DNA of 12,060 bases, from assembly GCA_041648755.1 (NCBI GenBank), contig JBAZOJ010000097.1, positions 1 to 12,060 of the forward strand, written 5' to 3'. Under the pieces are notes generated by a model, which saw only the letters and a list, made by a program, of their open reading frames with translations, made no database searches and was not told the origin of the DNA. Origin of the DNA: JBAZOJ01 sp041648755 (GTDB lineage: Bacteria > Planctomycetota > B143-G9). Below, piece by piece: positions 5,657 to 11,753 of the stretch (its first letter is position 1; each line of letters begins with the position of its first letter). The position numbers and the translations under genes are program-made.

Positions 5657-6481
5657 ATGGTACGCGTATACAAACCCACAAGTCCCGGCAGAAGGTTCGC
5701 TTCGGTCGCCGATTACTCGGACCTGACCAAAAAGCGTCCTGAGAAGTCGCTGACCATCAAGTTGCCGCATTGCGACGGCCGCAACAACTACGGCCATTTC
5801 ACTTCAAAACGCAAGAGCGGCGGCAACAGGAAGCTCTACCGGATCATCGACTTCAAGCGTGACAAGCATGACGTGCCGGCCAGGGTCGCGGCTCTCGAGT
5901 ACGACCCTTACCGCTCGGCCCGCATCGCCCTTCTTCACTACAAGGACGGCGAGAAGCGCTACATCATCGCACCCGAAGGCCTCAAGGTCGGGCAGATGAT
6001 CGTCAGTGGACTGTCGGTGGAACCCGAAATCGGCAACGCAATGCCTCTTCGCGCGATACCGGTTGGTCAGCGCATTCACAATGTCGAGCTTACACCTGGC
6101 CGCGGTGGTCAGATGGTCAAGTCCGCTGGCTCATCCGCCAGGCTCGTCGCCAAGGATGGCGACTATGGCATGGTCGAGCTTCCGAGCGGCGAAATGCGCA
6201 AGGTTCACCTTTCCTGCTATGCCACCATTGGCGAAGTCGGCAATGCCGACCACTCCAATGTCCGCATCGGCAAAGCTGGCCGCAGCCGCTGGATGAATCG
6301 TAAGCCCACCAGCCGCGGCGTCGCGAAGTTCCCTGCCGCGCACCCGATGGGCGGCGGCGAAGGTCGCACCAAGGGCGGCCGTCATCCTTGCAGCAGAACC
6401 GGTGTACTATCCAAGGGCGGCAAGACTCGTTCTCCTCGCAAGCCTTCCGGCAGTTTCATCGTGCGCCATCGCACAAAGTAA
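5657..6481 (+). CDS. rplB: 50S ribosomal protein L2
   Basis: L2 binds 23S rRNA near the peptidyl transferase centre and supports subunit joining. The 274-residue product is full length. It starts VRVYKPTSPGRRF and contains GRNNYGHFTSKRKSGGNRKLYRIIDFKRDK, the KVGQMIVSG beta-barrel segment, GQRIHNVELTPGRGGQMVKSAGSSA, and the C-terminal GGGEGRTKGGRHPCS and KGGKTR. His229, the residue tied to peptidyl transfer in E. coli, is kept at the same number. Its surroundings are unusual: the common MNPVDHPHGGG reads KFPAAHPMGGG here, losing Met-Asn, Asp228 and the second His. The Shine-Dalgarno is GGAG (5643-5646), ten bases from the ATG. rpsS follows 12 bases downstream. Confidence 0.98.
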   Translation: MVRVYKPTSPGRRFASVADYSDLTKKRPEKSLTIKLPHCDGRNNYGHFTSKRKSGGNRKLYRIIDFKRDKHDVPARVAALEYDPYRSARIALLHYKDGEKRYIIAPEGLKVGQMIVSGLSVEPEIGNAMPLRAIPVGQRIHNVELTPGRGGQMVKSAGSSARLVAKDGDYGMVELPSGEMRKVHLSCYATIGEVGNADHSNVRIGKAGRSRWMNRKPTSRGVAKFPAAHPMGGGEGRTKGGRHPCSRTGVLSKGGKTRSPRKPSGSFIVRHRTK

Positions 6482-6493
6482 TCAGGAGCTGTT

Positions 6494-6748
6494 ATGGGTC
6501 GCTCGGTTAAGAAAGGTCCGTACGTTTATCTCAAGCTGTACCGCAAGGTAATGGCTCTTGAGCAGCAGGGAAAGAAAGAGCCCCTCAAGACTTGGGCTCG
6601 CGCCTGCACCATCACCCCGGAGTTTATCGGCCATACCTTCATGGTCCATAACGGCAGGAAGTTCATGAAGGTGTTCGTAACCGAAGATATGGTCGGTCAT
6701 CGCCTTGGCGAGTTCTCGCCGACCAGAACCTTCCACGGACACTCTTAA
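6494..6748 (+). CDS. rpsS: 30S ribosomal protein S19
   Basis: S19 is a 30S head protein that forms a complex with S13 and contacts the A-site tRNA and intersubunit bridges. The 84-residue product is slightly short of the usual 90-95 because the basic C-terminal tail is reduced to GHS. Signatures: RSVKKGPYVYLKL at the start, LKTWARACTITPEFIGHTFMVHNGRKFMKVFVTEDMVGHRLGEFSPTRTF through the body. AGGAG at 6484-6488 precedes the ATG by five bases. rplV begins about 20 bases after the stop. Confidence 0.97.
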   Translation: MGRSVKKGPYVYLKLYRKVMALEQQGKKEPLKTWARACTITPEFIGHTFMVHNGRKFMKVFVTEDMVGHRLGEFSPTRTFHGHS

Positions 6749-6767
6749 GTCACAGGCGGTGAATGAG

Positions 6768-7223
6768 ATGGAACAGAAGAAATTTTCAGCTCACTTGAAG
6801 TTTATCCGCATAGCCCCGCAGAAGGTGAGGCTTGTGGTCAACTTGGTTCGCGGGATGAACTGCAACGAGGCGCTCGCAGTGTTGGAATACACTCCCAAGC
6901 GCGGCGCGTACTTCATCTCCCGGCTCCTCAAGTCCGCACTCGCCAATGTCAACCATCACAACATGGAACACAACGCGGACTACGACGTGGAGTCGATGAT
7001 CATCAGCGAAATACAAGTCAATGATGGTCCCCGGTTTAAACGCTGGCGCGCAGGCCCCATGGGAAGAGGAATGCCGATCCTGCACCGGATGTGCCATATC
7101 TCCCTGTCGGTTTCGCTGCCGAAGTCGGCTGAGGAAGAGATTGAGCCGGTTCCCACGGCATCAGTCGAGCCCGTTTCCGTGCCTGCGGTCGAGACCAAGT
7201 CCGAAAAAAAGGCCGAGAACTAA
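6768..7223 (+). CDS. rplV: 50S ribosomal protein L22 with acidic C-terminal tail
   Basis: L22 binds all domains of 23S rRNA, and its beta-hairpin lines the exit tunnel opposite L4. The core (about residues 1-116) shows AHLKFIRIAPQKVRLVVNLVRG, ALANVNHHN and the hairpin VNDGPRFKRWRAGPMGRGMPILHRMCHISL. The hairpin tip reads RWRAGPMGRGM where most bacteria have something like IMPRAKGRA. A 35-residue tail rich in Glu, Pro and Val (117-151, ending KSEKKAEN) follows, taking it to 151 residues against the usual 110-120. The ATG at 6768 has GGCGGTGA upstream (6755-6762). An in-frame GTG at 6759 would add three residues and cannot be excluded; the longer upstream frame overlaps rpsS and is not used. 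Confidence 0.95.
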   Translation: MEQKKFSAHLKFIRIAPQKVRLVVNLVRGMNCNEALAVLEYTPKRGAYFISRLLKSALANVNHHNMEHNADYDVESMIISEIQVNDGPRFKRWRAGPMGRGMPILHRMCHISLSVSLPKSAEEEIEPVPTASVEPVSVPAVETKSEKKAEN

Positions 7224-7246
7224 CGCAGTCCGCGTAGGAGGATAGC

Positions 7247-7912
7247 TTGGGTCAGAAGACGCATCCGGTAGGTTTCAGAGTTGGCGTTACTAAGGACTGG
7301 CTGAGCCGCTGGTTTACCCACAAGAAAACCTTGTTTGGCAAACTGCTTGTCGAAGACCAGAAGATCAGGCTCTTTATCAAGAAGAAATTCGCCTTTGCAG
7401 GCATTTCGCATATCGTCATCGAGCGCAAGTCGCCGGAAGACGCCGCGAAAGTCATCGTCTACGCCGCGAGGCCTGGAGTGATTATCGGCAAGAAGGGCGC
7501 CAACATCGAGGCTCTTCGTACGGAAGTCAAGGCTTTGATCGGCCGCGCCATCAATGTGGACGCTGTCGAGGTGACCAGCCCGGACACGAATGCACAGTTG
7601 CTCGCCGAGAATGTCGCCGACCAGCTTGCGCGTCGCGTCAGCTTCCGCCGTGCGATGAAGAGAGTCATCGAGACCGCGATGAACTCCGGCGCCGAAGGAA
7701 TCAAGATTCAGTGCTCCGGACGTCTTGGCGGTGCCGAAATGTCGAGATGCGAGCACTACACCGTTGGACGGCTGCCCTGTAACACGATTGATGCTGACAT
7801 CGACTATGGCTTCACTGAGGCCGCTACTGCGTACGGCAACATCGGTGTCAAGGTGTGGGTAAATCGCGGTATCAAGACGGGCATGTCCCGGACCGAAGGC
7901 TCCAAGGAGTAA
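7247..7912 (+). CDS. rpsC: 30S ribosomal protein S3
   Basis: S3 lines the mRNA entry channel and takes part in unwinding mRNA. The 221-residue product holds a KH domain with the GxxG-type loop in RPGVIIGKKGANI, then the C-terminal domain with QLARRVSFRRAMKRVIETAM, GAEGIKIQCSGRLGGAEMSR, DIDYGFTEAATAYGNIGVKVWVNRG. It begins with TTG: AGGAGGA at 7236-7242 lies five bases before it, and GQKTHPVGFR, the invariant S3 N-terminus, follows at once, so no later start is tenable. rplP begins three bases after the stop. Residue length is within the normal 210-235 range; the variable basic tail is short. Confidence 0.97.
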   Translation: MGQKTHPVGFRVGVTKDWLSRWFTHKKTLFGKLLVEDQKIRLFIKKKFAFAGISHIVIERKSPEDAAKVIVYAARPGVIIGKKGANIEALRTEVKALIGRAINVDAVEVTSPDTNAQLLAENVADQLARRVSFRRAMKRVIETAMNSGAEGIKIQCSGRLGGAEMSRCEHYTVGRLPCNTIDADIDYGFTEAATAYGNIGVKVWVNRGIKTGMSRTEGSKE

Positions 7913-7915
7913 ATC

Positions 7916-8332
7916 ATGGTTTTACAGCCCAGTAGAACGAAGTATCGCAAGTCCCACAAGGGCAGGATCCGCGGAAACGCTACCCGCTGCAACGAAGTAG
8001 AATTCGGCGAGTGGGGCATTCAGGCACTTGAGCGTGGGTTCATCACCGGTCGCCAGATCGAGGCCGCGCGCGTCGCGATGTCCCGTGTGGTTGGTGGTGT
8101 GGGCCAGTTCTGGCTGAGAATATTCCCGCACAAGCCCATCACCAAGAAGCCGAACGAGAGCCGCTTGGGTAAGGGTAAGGGCGATGTTGACCACTATTCG
8201 GCCGTCATTAAGCCCGGCACAGTGATCTTCGAGCTTTCGGCGGTATCCGAGAACCTCGCCAAGCTCGCCTTCAATCGTCAGGCTCACAAGCTGCCGCTCA
8301 AGGTTCGCTTGATCCGCAGGAGGCGCGTATGA
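7916..8332 (+). CDS. rplP: 50S ribosomal protein L16
   Basis: L16 lies at the base of the central protuberance and helps place tRNA in the A site. The 138-residue product fits the family (about 136-144). Blocks: PSRTKYRKSHKGRIRGNATR at the start, GEWGIQALERGFITGRQIEAARVAMSR, FWLRIFPHKPITKKPNESRLGKGKGDVDHYSAVIKPG with the diagnostic GKGKG, and AFNRQAHKLPLKVRLIRR. AGGAG at 7905-7909 overlaps the rpsC end. Its stop overlaps the rpmC start by four bases. Confidence 0.98.
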   Translation: MVLQPSRTKYRKSHKGRIRGNATRCNEVEFGEWGIQALERGFITGRQIEAARVAMSRVVGGVGQFWLRIFPHKPITKKPNESRLGKGKGDVDHYSAVIKPGTVIFELSAVSENLAKLAFNRQAHKLPLKVRLIRRRRV

Positions 8333-8541
8333 ACCGCCATCTTCGTGAAATCCACGAGCTGGATTCCGAGTCTCTCAAGAAGCAGGTTAATGACCTCCGC
8401 AAGGATCTTTTCATGCTTCGCTACAAAGCAGTGACCGATCAGCTCGAGCGGAACACCGACTTCCGCAATACCAGAAGGAAAATCGCACGCATTCTTACAG
8501 TCCTTCGCGAGCGCGAGTTGGGCGTCAGAGGTGGAAAATGA
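8329..8541 (+). CDS. rpmC: 50S ribosomal protein L29
   Basis: L29 is a small two-helix protein next to L23 at the tunnel exit. The 70-residue product is almost all helical, with the pattern LDSESLKKQVNDLRKDLFMLRYKAVTDQLERNTDFRNTRRKIARILTVLRERE, in which LRKDLFMLR and RRKIARILTVLRE are the family cores. AGGAGG at 8318-8323 inside rplP precedes the ATG, and both ends overlap neighbours by four bases (ATGA), a strong sign of coupled translation in the rplP-rpmC-rpsQ group. Confidence 0.96.
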   Translation: MNRHLREIHELDSESLKKQVNDLRKDLFMLRYKAVTDQLERNTDFRNTRRKIARILTVLRERELGVRGGK

Positions 8542-8801
8542 GCGAACGCGGCAAACGCAAATCAGTCACCGGCATTGTGGTCAGCGACAAGATGGAAAAG
8601 ACCATCACAGTGCGCGTCGAGCGCCTGGTTCAGCACCCGAAGTACAGGAAGTACTTGCGTCACTGGACCGAGTTCAAGGCTCACGATGAGAACAGAACCG
8701 CCAAGTCCGGTGATATCGTTGAGATCACTGAGACCCGCCCGCTGAGCAAAACCAAGCGTTGGCGCTTAGTACGTGTGGTTACGAAGAAAGAAACCGTTTA
8801 G
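8538..8801 (+). CDS. rpsQ: 30S ribosomal protein S17
   Basis: S17 binds the 5' domain of 16S rRNA and has an OB fold. The 87-residue product shows RKSVTGIVVSDKMEKTITVRVERLVQHPKYRKYL and the C-terminal GDIVEITETRPLSKTKRWRLVRVV, both diagnostic. It overlaps rpmC by four bases with AGAGGTGG upstream. Last gene of the classical S10 operon; rplN of the spc group follows after 18 bases with no clear new promoter. Confidence 0.97.
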   Translation: MSERGKRKSVTGIVVSDKMEKTITVRVERLVQHPKYRKYLRHWTEFKAHDENRTAKSGDIVEITETRPLSKTKRWRLVRVVTKKETV

Positions 8802-8802
8802 C

Positions 8803-8819
8803 AACTCTCGGAGTTTTTT
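8803..8819 (+). promoter_or_regulatory. small hairpin plus T-run covering the rplN ribosome binding site
   Basis: AACTC (8803-8807) pairs with GAGTT (8811-8815) across a TCG loop, and the stretch ends in TTTT immediately before the rplN ATG. The Shine-Dalgarno GGAG (8810-8813) lies in the hairpin. The shape resembles a miniature terminator, but with a five-base stem holding two G-C pairs it should be weak. Confidence 0.2.
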
Positions 8820-9188
8820 ATGATACAGATGCAGACTGTTCTTGATGTCGCAGACAACTCCGGGGCGAAGATCGTCCGGACCATTAAGGTCCTCGGTCAC
8901 TCTCGTATGAGATACGCCCACGTCGGAGACATCGTCGTAGTCAGCGCCCGCAAGGTGCTGCCCAACGGGGCCATTAAGCAGGGCGAAATCCTTAAGGCCG
9001 TGATCGTTCGCACGCGCTTCCCGATCAAGAGGGACGATGGCTCGATCCTGCGTTTCGACGATAGCGCCGTCGTGATCATTGACGATACCGGCAACCCCAG
9101 GGGCACGCGCATTTTCGGCGCCGTCGCCCGTGAACTTCGCGCGAAGAACTTCACCAAGATCCTCTCCCTGGCCGCCGAAGTTGTATAA
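8820..9188 (+). CDS. rplN: 50S ribosomal protein L14
   Basis: L14 forms intersubunit bridges with 16S rRNA and, with L19, lies near the factor-binding side. The 122-residue product is of exact family length. It reads MIQMQTVLDVADNSGAK, KVLGHSRMRYAHVGDIVVVSARKVLPNG, VRTRFPIKRDDGSILRFDDSAVVIIDD and GTRIFGAVARELRAKNFTKILSLA, all typical. GGAG at 8810-8813 gives a six-base gap. It opens the spc group; the 18-base gap to rpsQ suggests it is read from the S10 transcript. Confidence 0.98.
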   Translation: MIQMQTVLDVADNSGAKIVRTIKVLGHSRMRYAHVGDIVVVSARKVLPNGAIKQGEILKAVIVRTRFPIKRDDGSILRFDDSAVVIIDDTGNPRGTRIFGAVARELRAKNFTKILSLAAEVV

Positions 9189-9199
9189 GGGAGCGTACT

Positions 9200-9592
9200 A
9201 TGCTTAGAAAAGACAAGACTCGTATCAAGACGTCCCTTCGCAAGGGTGACCTCGTTCAAGTAGTCAGCGGCGCCGAAAGTGGCGTCAAAGACCCCAAGGG
9301 CAAAGCCGCTTCCGACGTCGGCAAGCGCGGCCGCATCAGGGAGATCAACTACTTGACCGGACGCATTATTGTTGAAGGCATCAACATGCACAAGAAGGCC
9401 GTTCGGCCCAATCCGCAGAAGAACCAGCAGGGCGGCATCATCACCGTTGAAGGCTCGATTCACATCTCCAACGTCATGCTTGTCTGTCCGAAGGACGAGC
9501 GGCCGGTTCGGATTGGTGTGAAGGCCCTCAAGTCAGGCAAGAAGATCCGTACCTGCAGGATTTGCGGCGGCAACATCGGCGAGGAGTACTAA
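9200..9592 (+). CDS. rplX: 50S ribosomal protein L24 with KOW-loop insert
   Basis: L24 is an assembly initiator that binds the 5' end of 23S rRNA. The 130-residue product exceeds the usual 100-105. It has a KOW motif starting KGDLVQVVSG (15-24) but the usual short KDKGKRG link is expanded by about 13 residues (AESGVKDPKGKAASDV, 25-40) before GKRGRIREI. After INMHKKAVRPNPQKNQQGGIITVEGSIHISNVMLVCP comes a zinc-knuckle-like end with Cys96, Cys119 and Cys122; the fourth ligand of the CxxC...CxxC form is Asp99 (CPKD). GGGAG at 9189-9193 serves as Shine-Dalgarno. rplE starts one base after the stop. Confidence 0.95.
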   Translation: MLRKDKTRIKTSLRKGDLVQVVSGAESGVKDPKGKAASDVGKRGRIREINYLTGRIIVEGINMHKKAVRPNPQKNQQGGIITVEGSIHISNVMLVCPKDERPVRIGVKALKSGKKIRTCRICGGNIGEEY

Positions 9593-9593
9593 C

Positions 9594-10172
9594 ATGGCTC
9601 GGCTTCACGACTTATACAATGATGAGATCCGCGCCCGGCTCTTCAAGAAGCTTGGTTGCGACAACATCAACCAGGTCCCCCGGTTGCGCAAGATTACGCT
9701 CAACGTCGGGACTGGCTACAAGGGCGTTCAGGAAAAGAAGATCGTGGATGAGGCTGTCCGGACCCTCAAGACCATCTCGGGTCAGGCTCCTGTCGTCACG
9801 AAGGCCCGTATCGCCGTGTCCAACTTCCGTATCAGGGAAGGCTGGAATGTCGGCGTGAAGGTTACCCTTCGCGGCAACATGATGTACGAATTCCTCGACC
9901 GGCTTATCTCCCTGAGCATTCCCCGTATCAAGGACTTTCGCGGGTTGAATCCGCGTTCGTTCGACGGGCACGGCAACTACGCCCTTGGTGTTGACGAGCA
10001 GACGATATTCCCGGAAGTCAACATCGACAAGGTCGAGAACGTCCACGGAATGGACATCATTTTCAGCATCGAGAGCATGAGCGACAGATATTCCTATGCC
10101 CTTCTGCGCGAGTTCGGCATGCCGTTCCGCCGTGAAGGCGACACCGTCCACGGTTACAACTCGGAAAACTAA
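9594..10172 (+). CDS. rplE: 50S ribosomal protein L5
   Basis: L5 binds 5S rRNA in the central protuberance and contacts P-site tRNA. The 192-residue product is slightly longer than the usual 178-185. Blocks: QVPRLRKITLNVGTGY, GQAPVVTKARIAVSNFRIREGWNVGVKVTLRG, RLISLSIPRIKDFRGLNPRSFDGHGNYALGVDEQTIFPEVNIDKV and the C-terminal ALLREFGMPF, followed by a short tail. GAGGAG at 9581-9586 lies inside the end of rplX. rpsZ follows after 18 bases. Confidence 0.98.
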   Translation: MARLHDLYNDEIRARLFKKLGCDNINQVPRLRKITLNVGTGYKGVQEKKIVDEAVRTLKTISGQAPVVTKARIAVSNFRIREGWNVGVKVTLRGNMMYEFLDRLISLSIPRIKDFRGLNPRSFDGHGNYALGVDEQTIFPEVNIDKVENVHGMDIIFSIESMSDRYSYALLREFGMPFRREGDTVHGYNSEN

Positions 10173-10190
10173 GTCCGATCTGGAGAGAAT

Positions 10191-10376
10191 ATGGCAAAGA
10201 AGTGTTGGAGACTCAAACAGCAGATGGAGCCCAAATTTTCCGCTCGCCGCTACAACCGTTGCGGTCTTTGCGGGCGTGCTCGGGCCTACTATCGCAAGTT
10301 CAACGTTTGCCGCTGCTGTCTGCGCAAGCTTGCGCTCGAAGGTAAGATTCCCGGCATGCAGAAGGCAAGCTGGTAG
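10191..10376 (+). CDS. rpsZ: 30S ribosomal protein S14, zinc-binding type Z
   Basis: S14 completes the 30S head. The 61-residue product is the short zinc form (C+ type), not the roughly 100-residue zinc-free form. Four zinc ligands are placed as expected: Cys24 and Cys27 (NRCGLCGR) and Cys40 and Cys43 (NVCRCCLRKLA); Cys42 is an extra cysteine between the last pair. The ending GKIPGMQKASW is the family C-terminus. GGAGAG at 10182-10187 precedes the ATG by three bases. Its place between rplE and rpsH is the standard spc order. Confidence 0.97.
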   Translation: MAKKCWRLKQQMEPKFSARRYNRCGLCGRARAYYRKFNVCRCCLRKLALEGKIPGMQKASW

Positions 10377-10391
10377 TCCTTAGGAGATATT

Positions 10392-10790
10392 ATGAGCTTA
10401 AACGACCCAATCGCTGACATGTTTACCCGCATCCGCAACGCCAACCGAATCGGCGAGAAGTCGGTAGCTATGCCTTCTTCCACGATTAAAGTTGCCATCG
10501 CTGACGCTATCAAGCGGGAAGGCTACATCGAGGACTTCAAGGTTGAGGAATCTCAGCCTGCCGCCATCCTCAAAATATGGCTGAAGTACGGCCCCCGGCG
10601 CGAAAAAGTGATGCAGAATATCCAACGCGTCAGCAAGTGCGGCTGCCGGTGGTACGCCGGCGTTGAGGAACTCGATCCCGTTATGAACGGCCTCGGTGTC
10701 TCAATTCTTTCCACTAACAAGGGCATCCTCAGTGACCGCGAGGCCCGCAAGTTGGGCGTGGGCGGTGAGGTTATCTGTCGAATCTGGTGA
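10392..10790 (+). CDS. rpsH: 30S ribosomal protein S8
   Basis: S8 binds the central domain of 16S rRNA and is an autogenous repressor of the spc operon in E. coli. The 132-residue product is of normal length, with NDPIADMFTRIRNANR at the start, KREGYIEDFKVEE, and the C-terminal GLGVSILSTNKGILSDREARKLGVGGEVICRIW. The usual SKPGLRxY block reads SKCGCRWY, bringing in two cysteines. AGGAG at 10382-10386 precedes the ATG. rplF follows seven bases after the stop. Confidence 0.97.
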   Translation: MSLNDPIADMFTRIRNANRIGEKSVAMPSSTIKVAIADAIKREGYIEDFKVEESQPAAILKIWLKYGPRREKVMQNIQRVSKCGCRWYAGVEELDPVMNGLGVSILSTNKGILSDREARKLGVGGEVICRIW

Positions 10791-10797
10791 GGACACC

Positions 10798-11355
10798 ATG
10801 TCACGTATCGGAAAAAAACCAATCCCGGTCCCGAAAAACGTCGAAGTGAAAGTCACTGGCAACCATGTTGCCGTGAAAGGTCCAAAGGGCAAACTCGAGG
10901 ACAACTTCAATACCTTTGTGACCATCAAGTTCGAGAAGGAGCATGACCATATCGTAGTGGCTCCTATCGAGGACAATGCTCAGGGCAGTGCGATGCAGGG
11001 CCTCTGGCGCGCACTTGTCAACAATATGATCATCGGCGTCACCGAGGGTTACTCGAAGTCGCTCGAGATCGTTGGCACGGGCTACAGAGCTGAGGTGAAG
11101 GGCAAGAAGGTAATTATCAACATCGGCTTCACTCACCCTGTTGAGTTCACTATGCCCGATGGCATCACCGTTGCCACACCCACGCCCCTGGAAATTGTTC
11201 TCACATCCTGCGACAAGCACGCGCTTGGTCAGCTTGCCGCGAACATCCGTGCGGTACGTCCGCCCGAGCCCTACAAGGGCAAGGGAATTCGTTACAAAGG
11301 CGAGTACGTCCGTCGTCTCGTCGGTAAGAGTTTCGGCAGCACTGCTGCAAAGTAG
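10798..11355 (+). CDS. rplF: 50S ribosomal protein L6
   Basis: L6 lies near the sarcin-ricin loop and the factor-binding site of the 50S subunit. The 185-residue product has the two L6 repeats: SRIGKKPIPVPKNVEVKV with VKGPKGKL in the first, and GYSKSLEIVGTGYRAEVKGKKVIINIGFTHPVEF onward in the second, ending with RPPEPYKGKGIRYKGEYVRRLVGK. GTGAGGA at 10787-10792 overlaps the rpsH stop and fixes the ATG; longer in-frame starts would lie inside rpsH and encode unrelated residues. rplR begins ten bases after the stop. Confidence 0.98.
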   Translation: MSRIGKKPIPVPKNVEVKVTGNHVAVKGPKGKLEDNFNTFVTIKFEKEHDHIVVAPIEDNAQGSAMQGLWRALVNNMIIGVTEGYSKSLEIVGTGYRAEVKGKKVIINIGFTHPVEFTMPDGITVATPTPLEIVLTSCDKHALGQLAANIRAVRPPEPYKGKGIRYKGEYVRRLVGKSFGSTAAK

Positions 11356-11365
11356 TGGAGTTAAT

Positions 11366-11734
11366 ATGAGACAAACACTTCGTAAGAGACACAACCGTCA
11401 GCGCAGACACCTGCATGTTCGCAAGCGAATCGCCGGAACTTCCGAGCGTCCCCGCTTGAGTGTCTTCCGCAGCCTGAATAACATCTACTGCCAGATGATC
11501 GACGACACGACCGGTCGCACACTCATTGCAGCGTCCACTCAGTCGAAGGAACTACGCGACAAGAAGCCTGCGAAGGGCAAAGCACCGTTCGCTGCTCTCG
11601 TCGGGAAGCTCGTCGCTGAGAAGTCCCTTGCAATGGGAATCAAGACTGCCGTGTTCGATCGCGGACCTTACAAGTTCCACGGCCGTGTGAAGGCGCTTGC
11701 CGATGCCGCTCGTGAAGCAGGTTTGACTATCTGA
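11366..11734 (+). CDS. rplR: 50S ribosomal protein L18
   Basis: L18 binds 5S rRNA and, with L5, carries it into the central protuberance. The 122-residue product fits the family (about 117-122). It has a basic N-terminus (RKRHNRQRRHLHVRKRIAGTSERPRLSVFRSLNNIYCQMIDD) and the conserved C-terminus AVFDRGPYKFHGRVKALADAAREAGL. GGAG at 11357-11360 is five bases from the ATG; an in-frame upstream extension lies inside rplF and is not family-like. rpsE follows after 19 bases. Confidence 0.97.
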   Translation: MRQTLRKRHNRQRRHLHVRKRIAGTSERPRLSVFRSLNNIYCQMIDDTTGRTLIAASTQSKELRDKKPAKGKAPFAALVGKLVAEKSLAMGIKTAVFDRGPYKFHGRVKALADAAREAGLTI

Positions 11735-11753
11735 TTGAGGAGACCCGAAGTTG

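Noticed and set aside
7200..7215. Run of seven A near the end of rplV as a slippage site
   Set aside because: It lies in the Lys-coding, low-complexity tail ten bases before the stop, and rpsC has its own strong Shine-Dalgarno, so slippage would have little effect.
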